DNA from: Spirochaetaceae bacterium
Lineage (GTDB): Bacteria > Spirochaetota > Spirochaetia > DSM-27196 > Alkalispirochaetaceae
Length of the DNA stretch: 64,000 bases
Assembly (NCBI GenBank): GCA_007695175.1
Contig: REEH01000128.1
Span: 1 to 64,000, forward strand
Reading direction: 5' to 3'
Both the position numbers and the translations under genes were made by a program. Positions 25,397-33,518 of the stretch are shown piece by piece; within the stretch, counting starts at the first letter, position 1, and the number at the start of each line of letters is the position of its first letter. Below the pieces are notes generated by a model that had not been told where the DNA came from, did no database searches, and saw only the letters and a list, made by a program, of their open reading frames with translations.

Positions 25397-27022
25397 TTAT
25401 GAGTATCGGCTATTTTCTGTGAAAATAAAACCCTGGATTTCCCGCAGAACGGCCTCCAGACCCGGGATGAACCGCCGGGACTGCTCCCTTTGCATCCGGG
25501 CCAGAAGCGGTACGTGTGCGACTCCGTGGGGGCCCAGCACGTTCCTGAGAGCGGTCGTGTCGGGGAGCGCTTCCGCCGGGCTGGAACGGAGGCGGGAAGC
25601 GACGTTGTCCAGCTCCATCAGGTGACGCCGCCAGAACTGGACGGGATCGAAACGCTCCCCGGAAGAGTGGCGTGGCCAATGGATCCGTGGTGAAGAGGAA
25701 AGGGCCTGGCGTATACGGCCTGCGCGTTCGCCCATGGCCGGTGAGGTGAAAAAGGGGGATCCTCCCTTTCGCTCTTCCTGCACCATGGAGGGGTAGACCT
25801 GCCGAGCGAAGAAGTGTGCCTGCGGGGAGAGCCGCGACGCCGCTCTGGCAGCGAGAGAATAATGGGCTGTGCCTCCGGCGTATGTTCGTGCACCGGGATA
25901 CCCTCCATCAGCCCCGATCAATTCGACTCGGGCTGCGCCCAGACCACGGGCAAGAAGAACTGCAGCCTCCGTGACGGAGTCGGGCGATTCCGGCAGAAGA
26001 AGACAGGGCGCACCGTGCGCGTAGAGAAGCTGGTGCAACGGGTGTGTCCCGGCGAACCAGACGGTCCCGGCCTCTTCGCTCCGGCGGGCCAGGGAGGGCG
26101 CGACGCCGAGATCGGCAAAGAGAACCGTCTCCGCGGAAATCCGTCCCCGCATGTGCATCACGCTCCATGGCTGGGGGTCCAGCGAAACAACCGCCTCCGT
26201 GGTGATACCGCGGCTCAAAAGGGCCGGCAGCGCCGTATCCACCGCGAAAAGGGGGGCCGTTCTCAATCGGGCCCGTTCCGCCGGCTGATCGAGAAAGGAA
26301 TCAAGACCCGGCCCCGCGGCCGCTACGAAGACGGTCTTGTCCGACAGGGCTTTTCCAATTCCGTGGAGCCGGGAGAAGAACTCCCCCTCGCTGCCCATGG
26401 AGTGTGAATTGTGGACGGAGTGAACGAGCCAGGGCCGGGCAAAGCGGCGAATGGTAATCGCCTGTTCAATCAGGTAGCGTGTCACTTCCTGTATCATGCC
26501 CCTGCAGGTCCGGAAGAAATCCCGGTTTTCCGGAAGCTCCGTCCACTGCGGAAGGTTGATCGTGCGGATACCGGAGCGCATCAGAGGCAGGTGAACATCC
26601 TGCAGTATCGGCGTGAGCAACTCCGGATCCACACAGAAGCGGATGCGTCCCGACCTGATCTGGGGGGAGAGATCGATTCGGGCCAGAATTGCCGCCAGCG
26701 TTCCCGGCGAGCGCTCGAGGGCAACAACCGTCGTCCCGGGACGGGAATCAATCACGGCGCGCGTCGTAAAGCCCCCGCCGACGCCGAGTATCACCACCGT
26801 AGCTGTTCCCTCGGGTACCGAGGAATCGATCAGGCGCGTAGCCTCCCTTCGGGGATCATACCGGGAGTGAAGAGCCCTGCCGGAGGCGGCGAACCCCGGT
26901 TGGCCATCCCTGGTCGTAACGGGCGTCAGCGCATCCGATGGCTGCTCCCGGGCTATCCTGTGCGCCAGGTCCCGTTGCACACCGGCAAGGGCCGCTACGT
27001 TCCCTTCCAGGACGCTTTTCAC
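25397..27022 (-). CDS. DUF115 (6-hydroxymethylpterin diphosphokinase MptE-like) family protein, second copy
   Basis: 541 residues from GTG 27022, which overlaps the stop of the first DUF115 gene (GTGA); the open frame upstream to 27799 is only overlap with that gene. The N-terminal LHSRYDPRREATRLI is shared with the neighbour. VVILGVGGGFTTRAV resembles a nucleotide-binding Rossmann start, and FVAAAGPGLDSFL plus the ELIGADGGYPGARTYAGG segment match the DUF115 core. In Campylobacter, Clostridium and Aeromonas, DUF115 (Maf-type) proteins are tied to flagellin glycosylation with nonulosonic acids. Spirochaetes carry relatives of uncertain function, so enzymatic activity is not claimed. Confidence 0.82.
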   Translation of the reverse strand: MKSVLEGNVAALAGVQRDLAHRIAREQPSDALTPVTTRDGQPGFAASGRALHSRYDPRREATRLIDSSVPEGTATVVILGVGGGFTTRAVIDSRPGTTVVALERSPGTLAAILARIDLSPQIRSGRIRFCVDPELLTPILQDVHLPLMRSGIRTINLPQWTELPENRDFFRTCRGMIQEVTRYLIEQAITIRRFARPWLVHSVHNSHSMGSEGEFFSRLHGIGKALSDKTVFVAAAGPGLDSFLDQPAERARLRTAPLFAVDTALPALLSRGITTEAVVSLDPQPWSVMHMRGRISAETVLFADLGVAPSLARRSEEAGTVWFAGTHPLHQLLYAHGAPCLLLPESPDSVTEAAVLLARGLGAARVELIGADGGYPGARTYAGGTAHYSLAARAASRLSPQAHFFARQVYPSMVQEERKGGSPFFTSPAMGERAGRIRQALSSSPRIHWPRHSSGERFDPVQFWRRHLMELDNVASRLRSSPAEALPDTTALRNVLGPHGVAHVPLLARMQREQSRRFIPGLEAVLREIQGFIFTENSRYS

Positions 27023-28584
27023 CGATAGTGCTCCACGATACGAAGCAGGCGGGCCGTAGCACGGCGCAGTTCCCCCCGAAGAGCATCCTTTGAATCCCCG
27101 CTTCGAAGCCACTGTACCGCTTCCACCGGGGCGAGGTGCAGGAGCAGATCCATTCCGGCGACAGTCAACGCCGGAGGCTCCGGCGTTTCCTCGATCTGCT
27201 CCCTCCAGCGCTTCAGCACACGGCGGGCGTGTTCCCTTCGGGTTGAACGACCCGGACGCTGCAGGACCGCGCGCGAAAAGTGCCCCGTCGGTACGGGCCC
27301 CGTCGGACAGGTCATGTCCGCCCAGACGGGGGAGGGTTCGAGAAAGGAAAGGGTCCCCGTCCTGGTGTGCTGTTCGATCAGCGTGGCGAGGGGTTCCCGG
27401 TATGACTCCAGAGAGGGTGTCTGCCACGCCGGGATCTCCCCGCCGTCGCGCAGAATTCTGGCTCCGGTAAGGTGGCCGGCCCGTCGCGAGCGGATCGTCT
27501 CCTCCGTCTCCAGACGACTGGTTCCATTCCGGATATACCGGTCGTTCCGGTGGGGTGAGGCGTGCCCGGCAAGACCCAGCGTACAGAGATCCAATCCGCA
27601 GAGCAGCAGGTGTCCGTCGGGGCGGAGGTGATGTGCGATCTGAACAAGAGAAGCACCCACCGTAGGCTGGTCCTCCTGCGGTATCCACTCGTCCCGGTCG
27701 GGGGCCAGCTCCTCGCCGAACCAGCCGGTACGGAAGAGATTTGCCCGGGACAATCTCCCCGTAGCGGCGCGCAGGGGCAGGGCGATGCCGGTCGTGCACG
27801 CCCCCGTATCCCCCATATACCTGCGCGCCCAGAACCCGCCGTCGGTATGCACCGCCAGATCCGTCTTGAAACCGCGATCGTTCAGCCAGGAGAGGGCGGA
27901 GGAGGCGGCCACGATCGGTACGCGGGCACGCTTCTCCCGGGGCACCAGCCGTTCCAGCGCACGCAGGCGTGGTCCCGCCGCAGCCACCACCAGACCATCC
28001 CCCGAAAACGCAACCGCTATCCGCTCATCCAGGGTCAGGGTTCTGCGCAGGGCGTTTGCCAGCCACGTCCGTCCGAAGGTGCCGATCGTGGCAAGTTCGG
28101 ATTTGAGATCCCGCAGTGCTGAAAGTACCGTTGCTTCCACCGTTTCGGTCCACCGGGGAATCGCCGTTTGTGCTCCGGTCCATGTAACTATCTGGAGGGA
28201 TGCAAGATGCAAAGGATGCATACGGGATCGGATTGTTCCGGGAGAGAGAGTTTCCGGTGCTTCCACGCTGCAGGAGACAGTGTCCCTGTCCGGGTGCTCC
28301 CGCGAGGTGTCATGGAGATCGGGGTCGCCCGTGATCACCGTCTCGCCGCCGGGCAGGGGCTCCACGGAGAGGGCGTGCATTTCCGGGAAACGGTTCCGCA
28401 GCTCCTCCCGTACGACTCCAGTTCCGTCGCCGATGAGGATCGATACACCTGCGGGAAACTCCGGCGCGAGGGACTGGACAAAGCGCTGCGCCTCGCGACG
28501 GGGATCGTATCGGGAATGCAGAAACCGTCCATCAATGCGAATGGTACGCTCGCCGGAACGAGCCTGCCCGTACTCAAATCTCAC
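27019..28584 (-). CDS. DUF115 (MptE-like) family protein, first copy
   Basis: 521 residues, GTG start overlapping the upstream gene by 11 bases. It shares FLHSRYDPRREAQRFV and the following SILIGDGTGVV with its downstream neighbour, and has the core LVVAAAGPRLRALE, HTDGGFWARR and LLLCGLDLCTLG. Its central region is less conserved than in the second copy, as expected for a diverged tandem duplicate. Same operon as the acidic protein, GAF-like protein and degenerate GGDEF protein, so a joint motility/envelope role is inferred. Confidence 0.8.
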   Translation of the reverse strand: MRFEYGQARSGERTIRIDGRFLHSRYDPRREAQRFVQSLAPEFPAGVSILIGDGTGVVREELRNRFPEMHALSVEPLPGGETVITGDPDLHDTSREHPDRDTVSCSVEAPETLSPGTIRSRMHPLHLASLQIVTWTGAQTAIPRWTETVEATVLSALRDLKSELATIGTFGRTWLANALRRTLTLDERIAVAFSGDGLVVAAAGPRLRALERLVPREKRARVPIVAASSALSWLNDRGFKTDLAVHTDGGFWARRYMGDTGACTTGIALPLRAATGRLSRANLFRTGWFGEELAPDRDEWIPQEDQPTVGASLVQIAHHLRPDGHLLLCGLDLCTLGLAGHASPHRNDRYIRNGTSRLETEETIRSRRAGHLTGARILRDGGEIPAWQTPSLESYREPLATLIEQHTRTGTLSFLEPSPVWADMTCPTGPVPTGHFSRAVLQRPGRSTRREHARRVLKRWREQIEETPEPPALTVAGMDLLLHLAPVEAVQWLRSGDSKDALRGELRRATARLLRIVEHYR

Positions 28585-29635
28585 GGAGGAATTGTTCAGC
28601 GTCCAGGGGTTTGTGGGTCAGGGGTGTCACGGGAACGATGCCGAAAAGCTGTTGAAGCGTATTCCCGAGCAAATGGAGGAGCAGCTCCGCATCGAGATGC
28701 GGGTTGGCGAGGCCCGCGAGAACGAAGTCCCCGCTTCCCTGATGCAGGAGCGTATAATAGTCGGCGCAGAGGAGCGCACACGTTCCAAGCAGATCGTTGA
28801 GCAGGTAGCTCGGATCCATGTGAGGATGAGCCTGACGGATCGTCTCGTAGATCGGGAGCAGCGAAACATGGAGAAGTACCAGATCCTGGTTCGTCCCGGC
28901 CGCCCGCTCCTTCAGCCGCGCTATAACATGTGGTGCGTGTACCTTGTCCAGCACGGTTACGCGCTTGGCCGCGGAAAAAGGTTTCTGGCGCCCGTCAAAG
29001 AGCAGGTATCCCGCCCGTTCCGAGAACGCCGCGAGCAGTACGTCAAGCACGTCCAGATCAAGTTCCAGCAGGGGAGAGTCAAATACAAGCAGCACCGCCA
29101 GGATCTCCCGGTTATAGAAGAATGGCAACGCCGCAATCCGGTTGCGTCGTGAAAACTCGCCGGCGGAAAGAAAGGGTTTGAGCAGATCCCGATCGATACC
29201 CTCAAGCGTTACGGCCCCGACTCGGCGGCAGATCTTCTGGATAGTTGCGCCCGGGATACGCAGGCGAAAACGGCTCGTGCTGTCCAGGCCGACTGTTGCC
29301 ATGGGTGAGTAAGCATCCTTGCCCGGCTCCTGAACGAGGATTGTTCCGCTGGTTACGTGCAGGTGTCGGTGAAGGATGGAAAAAAGGTGGGACGGTGAGA
29401 CGATCCCCGGATCGTGCTTTCCGTGGATTTCCTTGAGGAGCGCGCGAACCGCCGCTCCGGTATCGACTGACTGGCTCTCCGACGTCTTCTCGTGCGCTCC
29501 GCTGCGTACGTCCTCGTTCCCGGTCCGTTCGTCCTCGGCGGAGGGGTCCTCCCGAGCCGGGCCGCGCATGAGCAGAGCCCGGGAGAGGGGAGAGTTGTTG
29601 TCATCGGGTAAGGTCAATCGTTCAAGCAGTCCCAT
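28574..29635 (-). CDS. GAF-like domain protein, unknown function
   Basis: 353 residues, cytosolic. A disordered, charged N-terminus (about 1-60) is followed by a probable GAF fold (about 80-205: LFSILHRHLHVTSGTILVQEP, then IAALPFFYNREILAVLLVFD). A second alpha/beta region (about 225-340: RVTVLDKVHAPHVIARL, then GDFVLAGLANPHLDAELLLH) is unrecognised. No kinase, cyclase or helix-turn-helix motif. It starts 14 bases after the acidic protein gene and overlaps the first DUF115 gene. Confidence 0.65.
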   Translation of the reverse strand: MGLLERLTLPDDNNSPLSRALLMRGPAREDPSAEDERTGNEDVRSGAHEKTSESQSVDTGAAVRALLKEIHGKHDPGIVSPSHLFSILHRHLHVTSGTILVQEPGKDAYSPMATVGLDSTSRFRLRIPGATIQKICRRVGAVTLEGIDRDLLKPFLSAGEFSRRNRIAALPFFYNREILAVLLVFDSPLLELDLDVLDVLLAAFSERAGYLLFDGRQKPFSAAKRVTVLDKVHAPHVIARLKERAAGTNQDLVLLHVSLLPIYETIRQAHPHMDPSYLLNDLLGTCALLCADYYTLLHQGSGDFVLAGLANPHLDAELLLHLLGNTLQQLFGIVPVTPLTHKPLDAEQFLREI

Positions 29636-29649
29636 GGTCGGGCCCGCCG

Positions 29650-31506
29650 TCAGGTTTCGAGACCGAGCTCTTCAAAGAGGTGCTTGTAAACCTCGAAATG
29701 CTCGGACTGGGCAAACTCCTCGATTTTGTCATCCGGGAGAGCTTCCAGGAGCTGGTCCATGTAACTGAGAACGGAACGGATTTCCTGCTTCAGATCCTCC
29801 GGCAAATCCGCGATCGAGGCTCGCCGCGGCAAGGGAGACTCTTCGTCCGCTTCGTTCGAAACGATTTCAAGGTCAAAATCGAGGTGCTTCTCCGGCGTTA
29901 CATCGCCACCCTCATCGGCATCATCAGCCGGGGGCTCCCCGAAGTCTTCCTCGGAATCGGCGGCACCAACCTCCAGGTCGTGTTCCACGGCGGCGGCAAA
30001 ATCGTCAAATCCCTCGTCGTCTCCGGCGGCAACATCCTTGTCCGTTACGACCAGGTCGTCCTCGTCGTCGATTTCCAGCACCAGATCGTCATCCTCGGCT
30101 GGCACGGTGTCGACCGGGGGTTCTTCGAGCTGGATCTCGTCCTCAAGCTGGATATCGTCCAGTTCGAGCTCGTCGTCGGCGGGCTCGTCATCGTCGAGCT
30201 GGATCTCGTCCTCGTCCTCAAGCTGGATATCGTCCAGTTCGAGCTCGTCGTCGGCGGGCTCGTCCGCGGTCGTATCGACCGGAGAATCGACCCCGGCAAG
30301 GTCTTCCTCATCAAGATCGAGATCGTCGATCGCGGTATCCTCCGAGATATCCTCGGTGGTCTCCCCCATATCGTCCAGCGCATCCAGATCAAGTTCAATC
30401 TCATCCAGAGATTCATCGGTTTCCGCTTCAGTTTCATCCTGAAGAGACTCGATTCCGGCGAGCTCCTGATCGATGTCCATATCCGCAAGCTCATCAACGG
30501 CGGAGTCTTCACCCTCGAGGACGAAGGATGCAGGCTCTTCCTTCTCCTCCTGCTCGATCAGAAAATCGTCATCCAGCTGCTCCGCCTCGCCTACTTCCTC
30601 GGTAAACTCGGCGGTGTTGAGAATGTTGTCGAGTTCGTCACCGGTAAGGGCGATCGTCTCGTCTTCCTCGTCCTCGAAAAAGCCCGTACCTCCGGCCTGG
30701 GTACCGTCCTCGTCCTCTCCGAAGTCGTCCGTCAGGTCCGTGTGGACTTCATCCCGCTGCGCCGGGATCTCCCGGGGTATCGAGGATGTCCCGCGGAGTA
30801 CTTCCTTGAGTTCCGCCAGCTCCCGTTTGATGTCGGTCAACTCACTCTGTATGCGATCAAATGCCTCGCGTTCCTGAACGTCCATTGATGATGGTATAGC
30901 ACTTTCGGCGGGAATTTGCAAATCACCGGTCTCGGATTCGGACTCATCTTCCTCTTCCCGCAGAAATTCCTCTTCATCGGGGGAAATGATGTTTCGGGCG
31001 CTTTCGGGGACTATCTCTATCCCCTGATCCTCGGGCGTAAAACCGTGTTCGTCCGTGCCCAGATCCTCGTCCAGATCCTCGTCCAGTTCCGGGAGTGTTT
31101 CGGAGGATGGCTCGTCGATGTCCTCAAGAGTGATTTCCTCTATCTCCTCATCAGAACCGGGCATCGATTGATCAAAGCCCCCCTCCACGGCATCGTCCAG
31201 ATCCAGATTCTCGAAGTCGTCGTCCAGGCTTTCATTCAGGGAATCCAGGTCGAAGCCTTCCTCTCCGTCGTCCTCTACAAGGTCAAAGGGATCAGCTTCC
31301 TCGGTGGGCTCTTCAATATCGAGATCATCGAGAGAAACCAGGCCATCCTCCTCGTCCGGGAGATCGGGATAAGCCGCTTCCTCCTCCAGATCCATCATCG
31401 AGAAGCCCTCATCGGCCTCCAGGACCTCTTCCGGTCCTGCTTTCACCCAGACGCCGTAACGCTCAAAATCCTGATCCTGAATATCCTGGTTTCTCTGTTC
31501 GTCCAT
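29650..31506 (-). CDS. very acidic, low-complexity repeat protein
   Basis: 618 residues, dominated by Asp/Glu, with almost no Cys. A predicted coiled coil lies near 205-235 (DRIQSELTDIKRELAELKEV). A duplicated block DEPADDELELDDIQLEDE occurs near 440-480. A conserved-looking folded C-terminus (about 565-618: DLPEDLKQEIRSVLSYMDQ, then EHFEVYKHLFEELG) may be the functional module. No signal peptide. ATG start with GGGAG seven bases upstream. First gene of the five-gene minus-strand operon; a scaffold role is a guess. Confidence 0.75.
   Translation of the reverse strand: MDEQRNQDIQDQDFERYGVWVKAGPEEVLEADEGFSMMDLEEEAAYPDLPDEEDGLVSLDDLDIEEPTEEADPFDLVEDDGEEGFDLDSLNESLDDDFENLDLDDAVEGGFDQSMPGSDEEIEEITLEDIDEPSSETLPELDEDLDEDLGTDEHGFTPEDQGIEIVPESARNIISPDEEEFLREEEDESESETGDLQIPAESAIPSSMDVQEREAFDRIQSELTDIKRELAELKEVLRGTSSIPREIPAQRDEVHTDLTDDFGEDEDGTQAGGTGFFEDEEDETIALTGDELDNILNTAEFTEEVGEAEQLDDDFLIEQEEKEEPASFVLEGEDSAVDELADMDIDQELAGIESLQDETEAETDESLDEIELDLDALDDMGETTEDISEDTAIDDLDLDEEDLAGVDSPVDTTADEPADDELELDDIQLEDEDEIQLDDDEPADDELELDDIQLEDEIQLEEPPVDTVPAEDDDLVLEIDDEDDLVVTDKDVAAGDDEGFDDFAAAVEHDLEVGAADSEEDFGEPPADDADEGGDVTPEKHLDFDLEIVSNEADEESPLPRRASIADLPEDLKQEIRSVLSYMDQLLEALPDDKIEEFAQSEHFEVYKHLFEELGLET
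30127..30263. repeat. tandem duplication inside the acidic protein gene
   Basis: Two nearly identical units (30127-30189 and 30195-30263); the second carries a 6-base insertion that keeps the frame. It encodes the doubled ELELDDIQLEDE block and suggests recent slippage or unequal crossing over. Confidence 0.75.
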
Positions 31507-31657
31507 TTAATTACTCCCGGCCGGAGATAGTATCATCCTGATAATTGTCGGTAGGACCGGCTCGTTTATTAAGGCTCTCTTAATCGACAAAATAAACCCC
31601 CTCACAATTCGGTGCAACCCTAAAGCCATAGGGGTGCCGCTCCGTACTAATGATAAG

Positions 31658-32122
31658 ATGAAGCCGTCCTGGTTGGTAATAGCGGCCCTCCTGGGTCTCG
31701 GGGTGTATCTTGCGCTTGAACTTCTCTTTGGACCCTACGGGTTTATCGCATACCGACAGCTGGAGCGGTTCCGGGAAAGGTCCGTTCTGGAGCTCAATGA
31801 ACTGCATCGACAAACGGAGGAACTGCAGCGGCAGGTACGCATGCTTACGACGGATGCGGAAACGATCCGTATGGAAGCGCGGGATATCGGCCTTGTGGGG
31901 CGCAATGAAGTGGTCTTGCGCCTGGAGAATCGCGATCCGCGTCCGCGGCACCGTTACATGCCCGGAACTGTTCCCGCGGAGATGACACGCGTCCGGGATA
32001 ACCGGCCCCTCTTTCGCTCCGTGGGGTTTACGGTCTTTCTTGTTGCCCTGCTGGTGCCCCTGGTCGGGACGCGAGCGACAACGGGTCACACCCTGTCGGA
32101 CACCCGGGACGAGACGGCCTAG
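31658..32122 (+). CDS. FtsB/DivIC-like septum formation protein
   Basis: 154 residues from ATG 31658 (MKPSWLVIAALL); an in-frame GTG at 31634 would add eight residues. One N-terminal membrane helix (about 5-22) is followed by a coiled coil (about 35-75: ERFRERSVLELNELHRQTEE, with heptad leucines), and ARDIGLVGRNEVVLRL, the typical FtsB/DivIC box. An extra C-terminal hydrophobic segment (about 120-140) is unusual. FtsB proteins bind FtsL/FtsQ at the divisome. Divergent from the acidic gene, convergent with DUF1015. Confidence 0.82.
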   Translation: MKPSWLVIAALLGLGVYLALELLFGPYGFIAYRQLERFRERSVLELNELHRQTEELQRQVRMLTTDAETIRMEARDIGLVGRNEVVLRLENRDPRPRHRYMPGTVPAEMTRVRDNRPLFRSVGFTVFLVALLVPLVGTRATTGHTLSDTRDETA

Positions 32123-32137
32123 TTTCCGGTCGATCGC

Positions 32138-33418
32138 TCAGAGCGCTCTGCACTCCAGATAGTATCGTTTGTCCCGGGCCTGGCCGAGGGAGAAAGCCTT
32201 TCGCGGCAGCGTGCCGCGGCCGGCAACGGTAGGGAAGAGCTGGTCCCGGTCAAATTCAGGTACTATCCAGGCTACTCCCTTGAGGCGGTCCGCGGCGTGG
32301 CACACCTCTTCCAGGCCGTGCACGTAATCGATGTCGCCGGCCACACCCGCTTTTTCCATCCGTGCGAGAGCGTTATCCACCACTTCCACGGACAACGCAG
32401 CTCCCTCCGGAAGCGCAAGGACCCCGGCTCCGGCAGGGCCGTAGAAACCGATCTCCCTCGATCCCGGGCCGTCCCCCCGAAAATCGCGGAGAAACGCATC
32501 GCGCTCCTTCCTCTCCAGCCGGGCCCCCGTTTCCTCCATGATTGACGCTAGGAGTGCTTCGGCGTCGCCCCGGCAAACGCGATGTATCGGGTGGAAGGGC
32601 AGGCCCGGGTCAAAGACGTTGACCAGCTCCACGAGGCAGTAACGGTACGGATCGGTTGCCGTGGTCCCTGCTGCTTTCCGTTCCTCCCAAACCGTTTTTG
32701 CCGCGGCGAGGCTGTGGTTGCCGTCTCCCGTTGCGAAGAGGAGTGTCTCCCGGCGCAACGCCTCCAGAGCAGCGAGAAACTCCCCCGTGCAGGGGTGGTC
32801 CACCGGAACCTGCCATCCCGCAATGCTACCTCCCCCCATCATGAGGGGTGTTTTATAGACCTGTTCCAGCGTTCCGAGGTGCCGATCAAAGGTGTCCATG
32901 ACCGTACTGTCCGGATCGTTGTAGAGAACAAGAACATGGGGAGTCTCAATCGGGGCGGCTTTTCTGATGTCCGCCCGTGCGGGCAGGCGGGACGGTATCG
33001 TCTCCTCGCTGGCTCGTACGAGAGCGCTGGTTTCCGGATGGTAATCGTACGATTCGAGGTCCACCGCCACCACGAGCCCTCGTCGTTCCGTACCATCGGG
33101 AAGGGAGCGTTTTACGTAGATGGCGGAATCGGGTATTTCCCGGAAGACGTTCTCCCGGAGATACCGTTCCATCGTTTCCGTTATCCGCCGGGTTTCCTCC
33201 ACCTGATCCCGTTGTTCGAGATAGATTTCCGGAAGAATCATCCTCAAGGTGGATGGTGCGTCGCCTACGAAGCGTTCCACCTCATCCCAGTACTCCTGGT
33301 CCGACGTGAACTGATCACAGGCTATTACGGCCCAGCGTTCCAGATCTATCCCTTTGGCGGGCAACAGTATCGTGGAAAACCGTAGTCCGAGTTTTGCCGG
33401 CTGGTCTTGCGTGGTCAT
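32138..33418 (-). CDS. DUF1015 family protein
   Basis: 426 residues from ATG 33418 with AAGGAGGG five bases upstream; the in-frame codons up to 33466 lack this signal. Family features: LPAKGIDLERWAVIACDQFT at the N-terminus, IYVKRSL, TSALVRASEETI, MMGGGSIAGWQV and ATGDGNHSLAAAKTVWEE. DUF1015 is widespread but unassigned; proposals include HTP-type or serine-kinase-like activities, none shown here. It has its own promoter-like signal within the end of the U32 gene. Confidence 0.88.
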   Translation of the reverse strand: MTTQDQPAKLGLRFSTILLPAKGIDLERWAVIACDQFTSDQEYWDEVERFVGDAPSTLRMILPEIYLEQRDQVEETRRITETMERYLRENVFREIPDSAIYVKRSLPDGTERRGLVVAVDLESYDYHPETSALVRASEETIPSRLPARADIRKAAPIETPHVLVLYNDPDSTVMDTFDRHLGTLEQVYKTPLMMGGGSIAGWQVPVDHPCTGEFLAALEALRRETLLFATGDGNHSLAAAKTVWEERKAAGTTATDPYRYCLVELVNVFDPGLPFHPIHRVCRGDAEALLASIMEETGARLERKERDAFLRDFRGDGPGSREIGFYGPAGAGVLALPEGAALSVEVVDNALARMEKAGVAGDIDYVHGLEEVCHAADRLKGVAWIVPEFDRDQLFPTVAGRGTLPRKAFSLGQARDKRYYLECRAL

Positions 33419-33489
33419 GTATCCCTCCTTGGGTCCCAGGGAAGTAGTGGGAAGCTTGGGTCTCACACCGACAAGGTTCCGTATACGCT

Positions 33490-33518
33490 ATCGTAGCCCG
33501 ATCACCGTCCGGTTGCAA
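33490..33518 (-). promoter_or_regulatory. promoter for DUF1015 gene
   Basis: Minus strand TTGCAA (33518-33513), 17 bases, TACGAT (33495-33490). This gives a leader of about 65 bases that includes two copies of GACCCAAG and a strong Shine-Dalgarno. Confidence 0.5.

Noticed and set aside
27023-27799. N-terminal 259-codon extension of the second DUF115 gene
   Set aside because: Lies entirely inside the first DUF115 gene in another frame, Arg/Gly/Pro-rich; GTG 27022 overlapping the stop is the better start.
29680-30888. 402-codon plus-strand open frame
   Set aside because: Antisense to the acidic protein; the hydrophobic Val/Leu/Ile-rich product is just the complement of Asp/Glu codons.
32136-32153. 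palindrome CAGAGCGCTCTG as a bidirectional terminator between ftsB-like and DUF1015
   Set aside because: Short stem inside DUF1015 coding sequence with no T-run on either strand.
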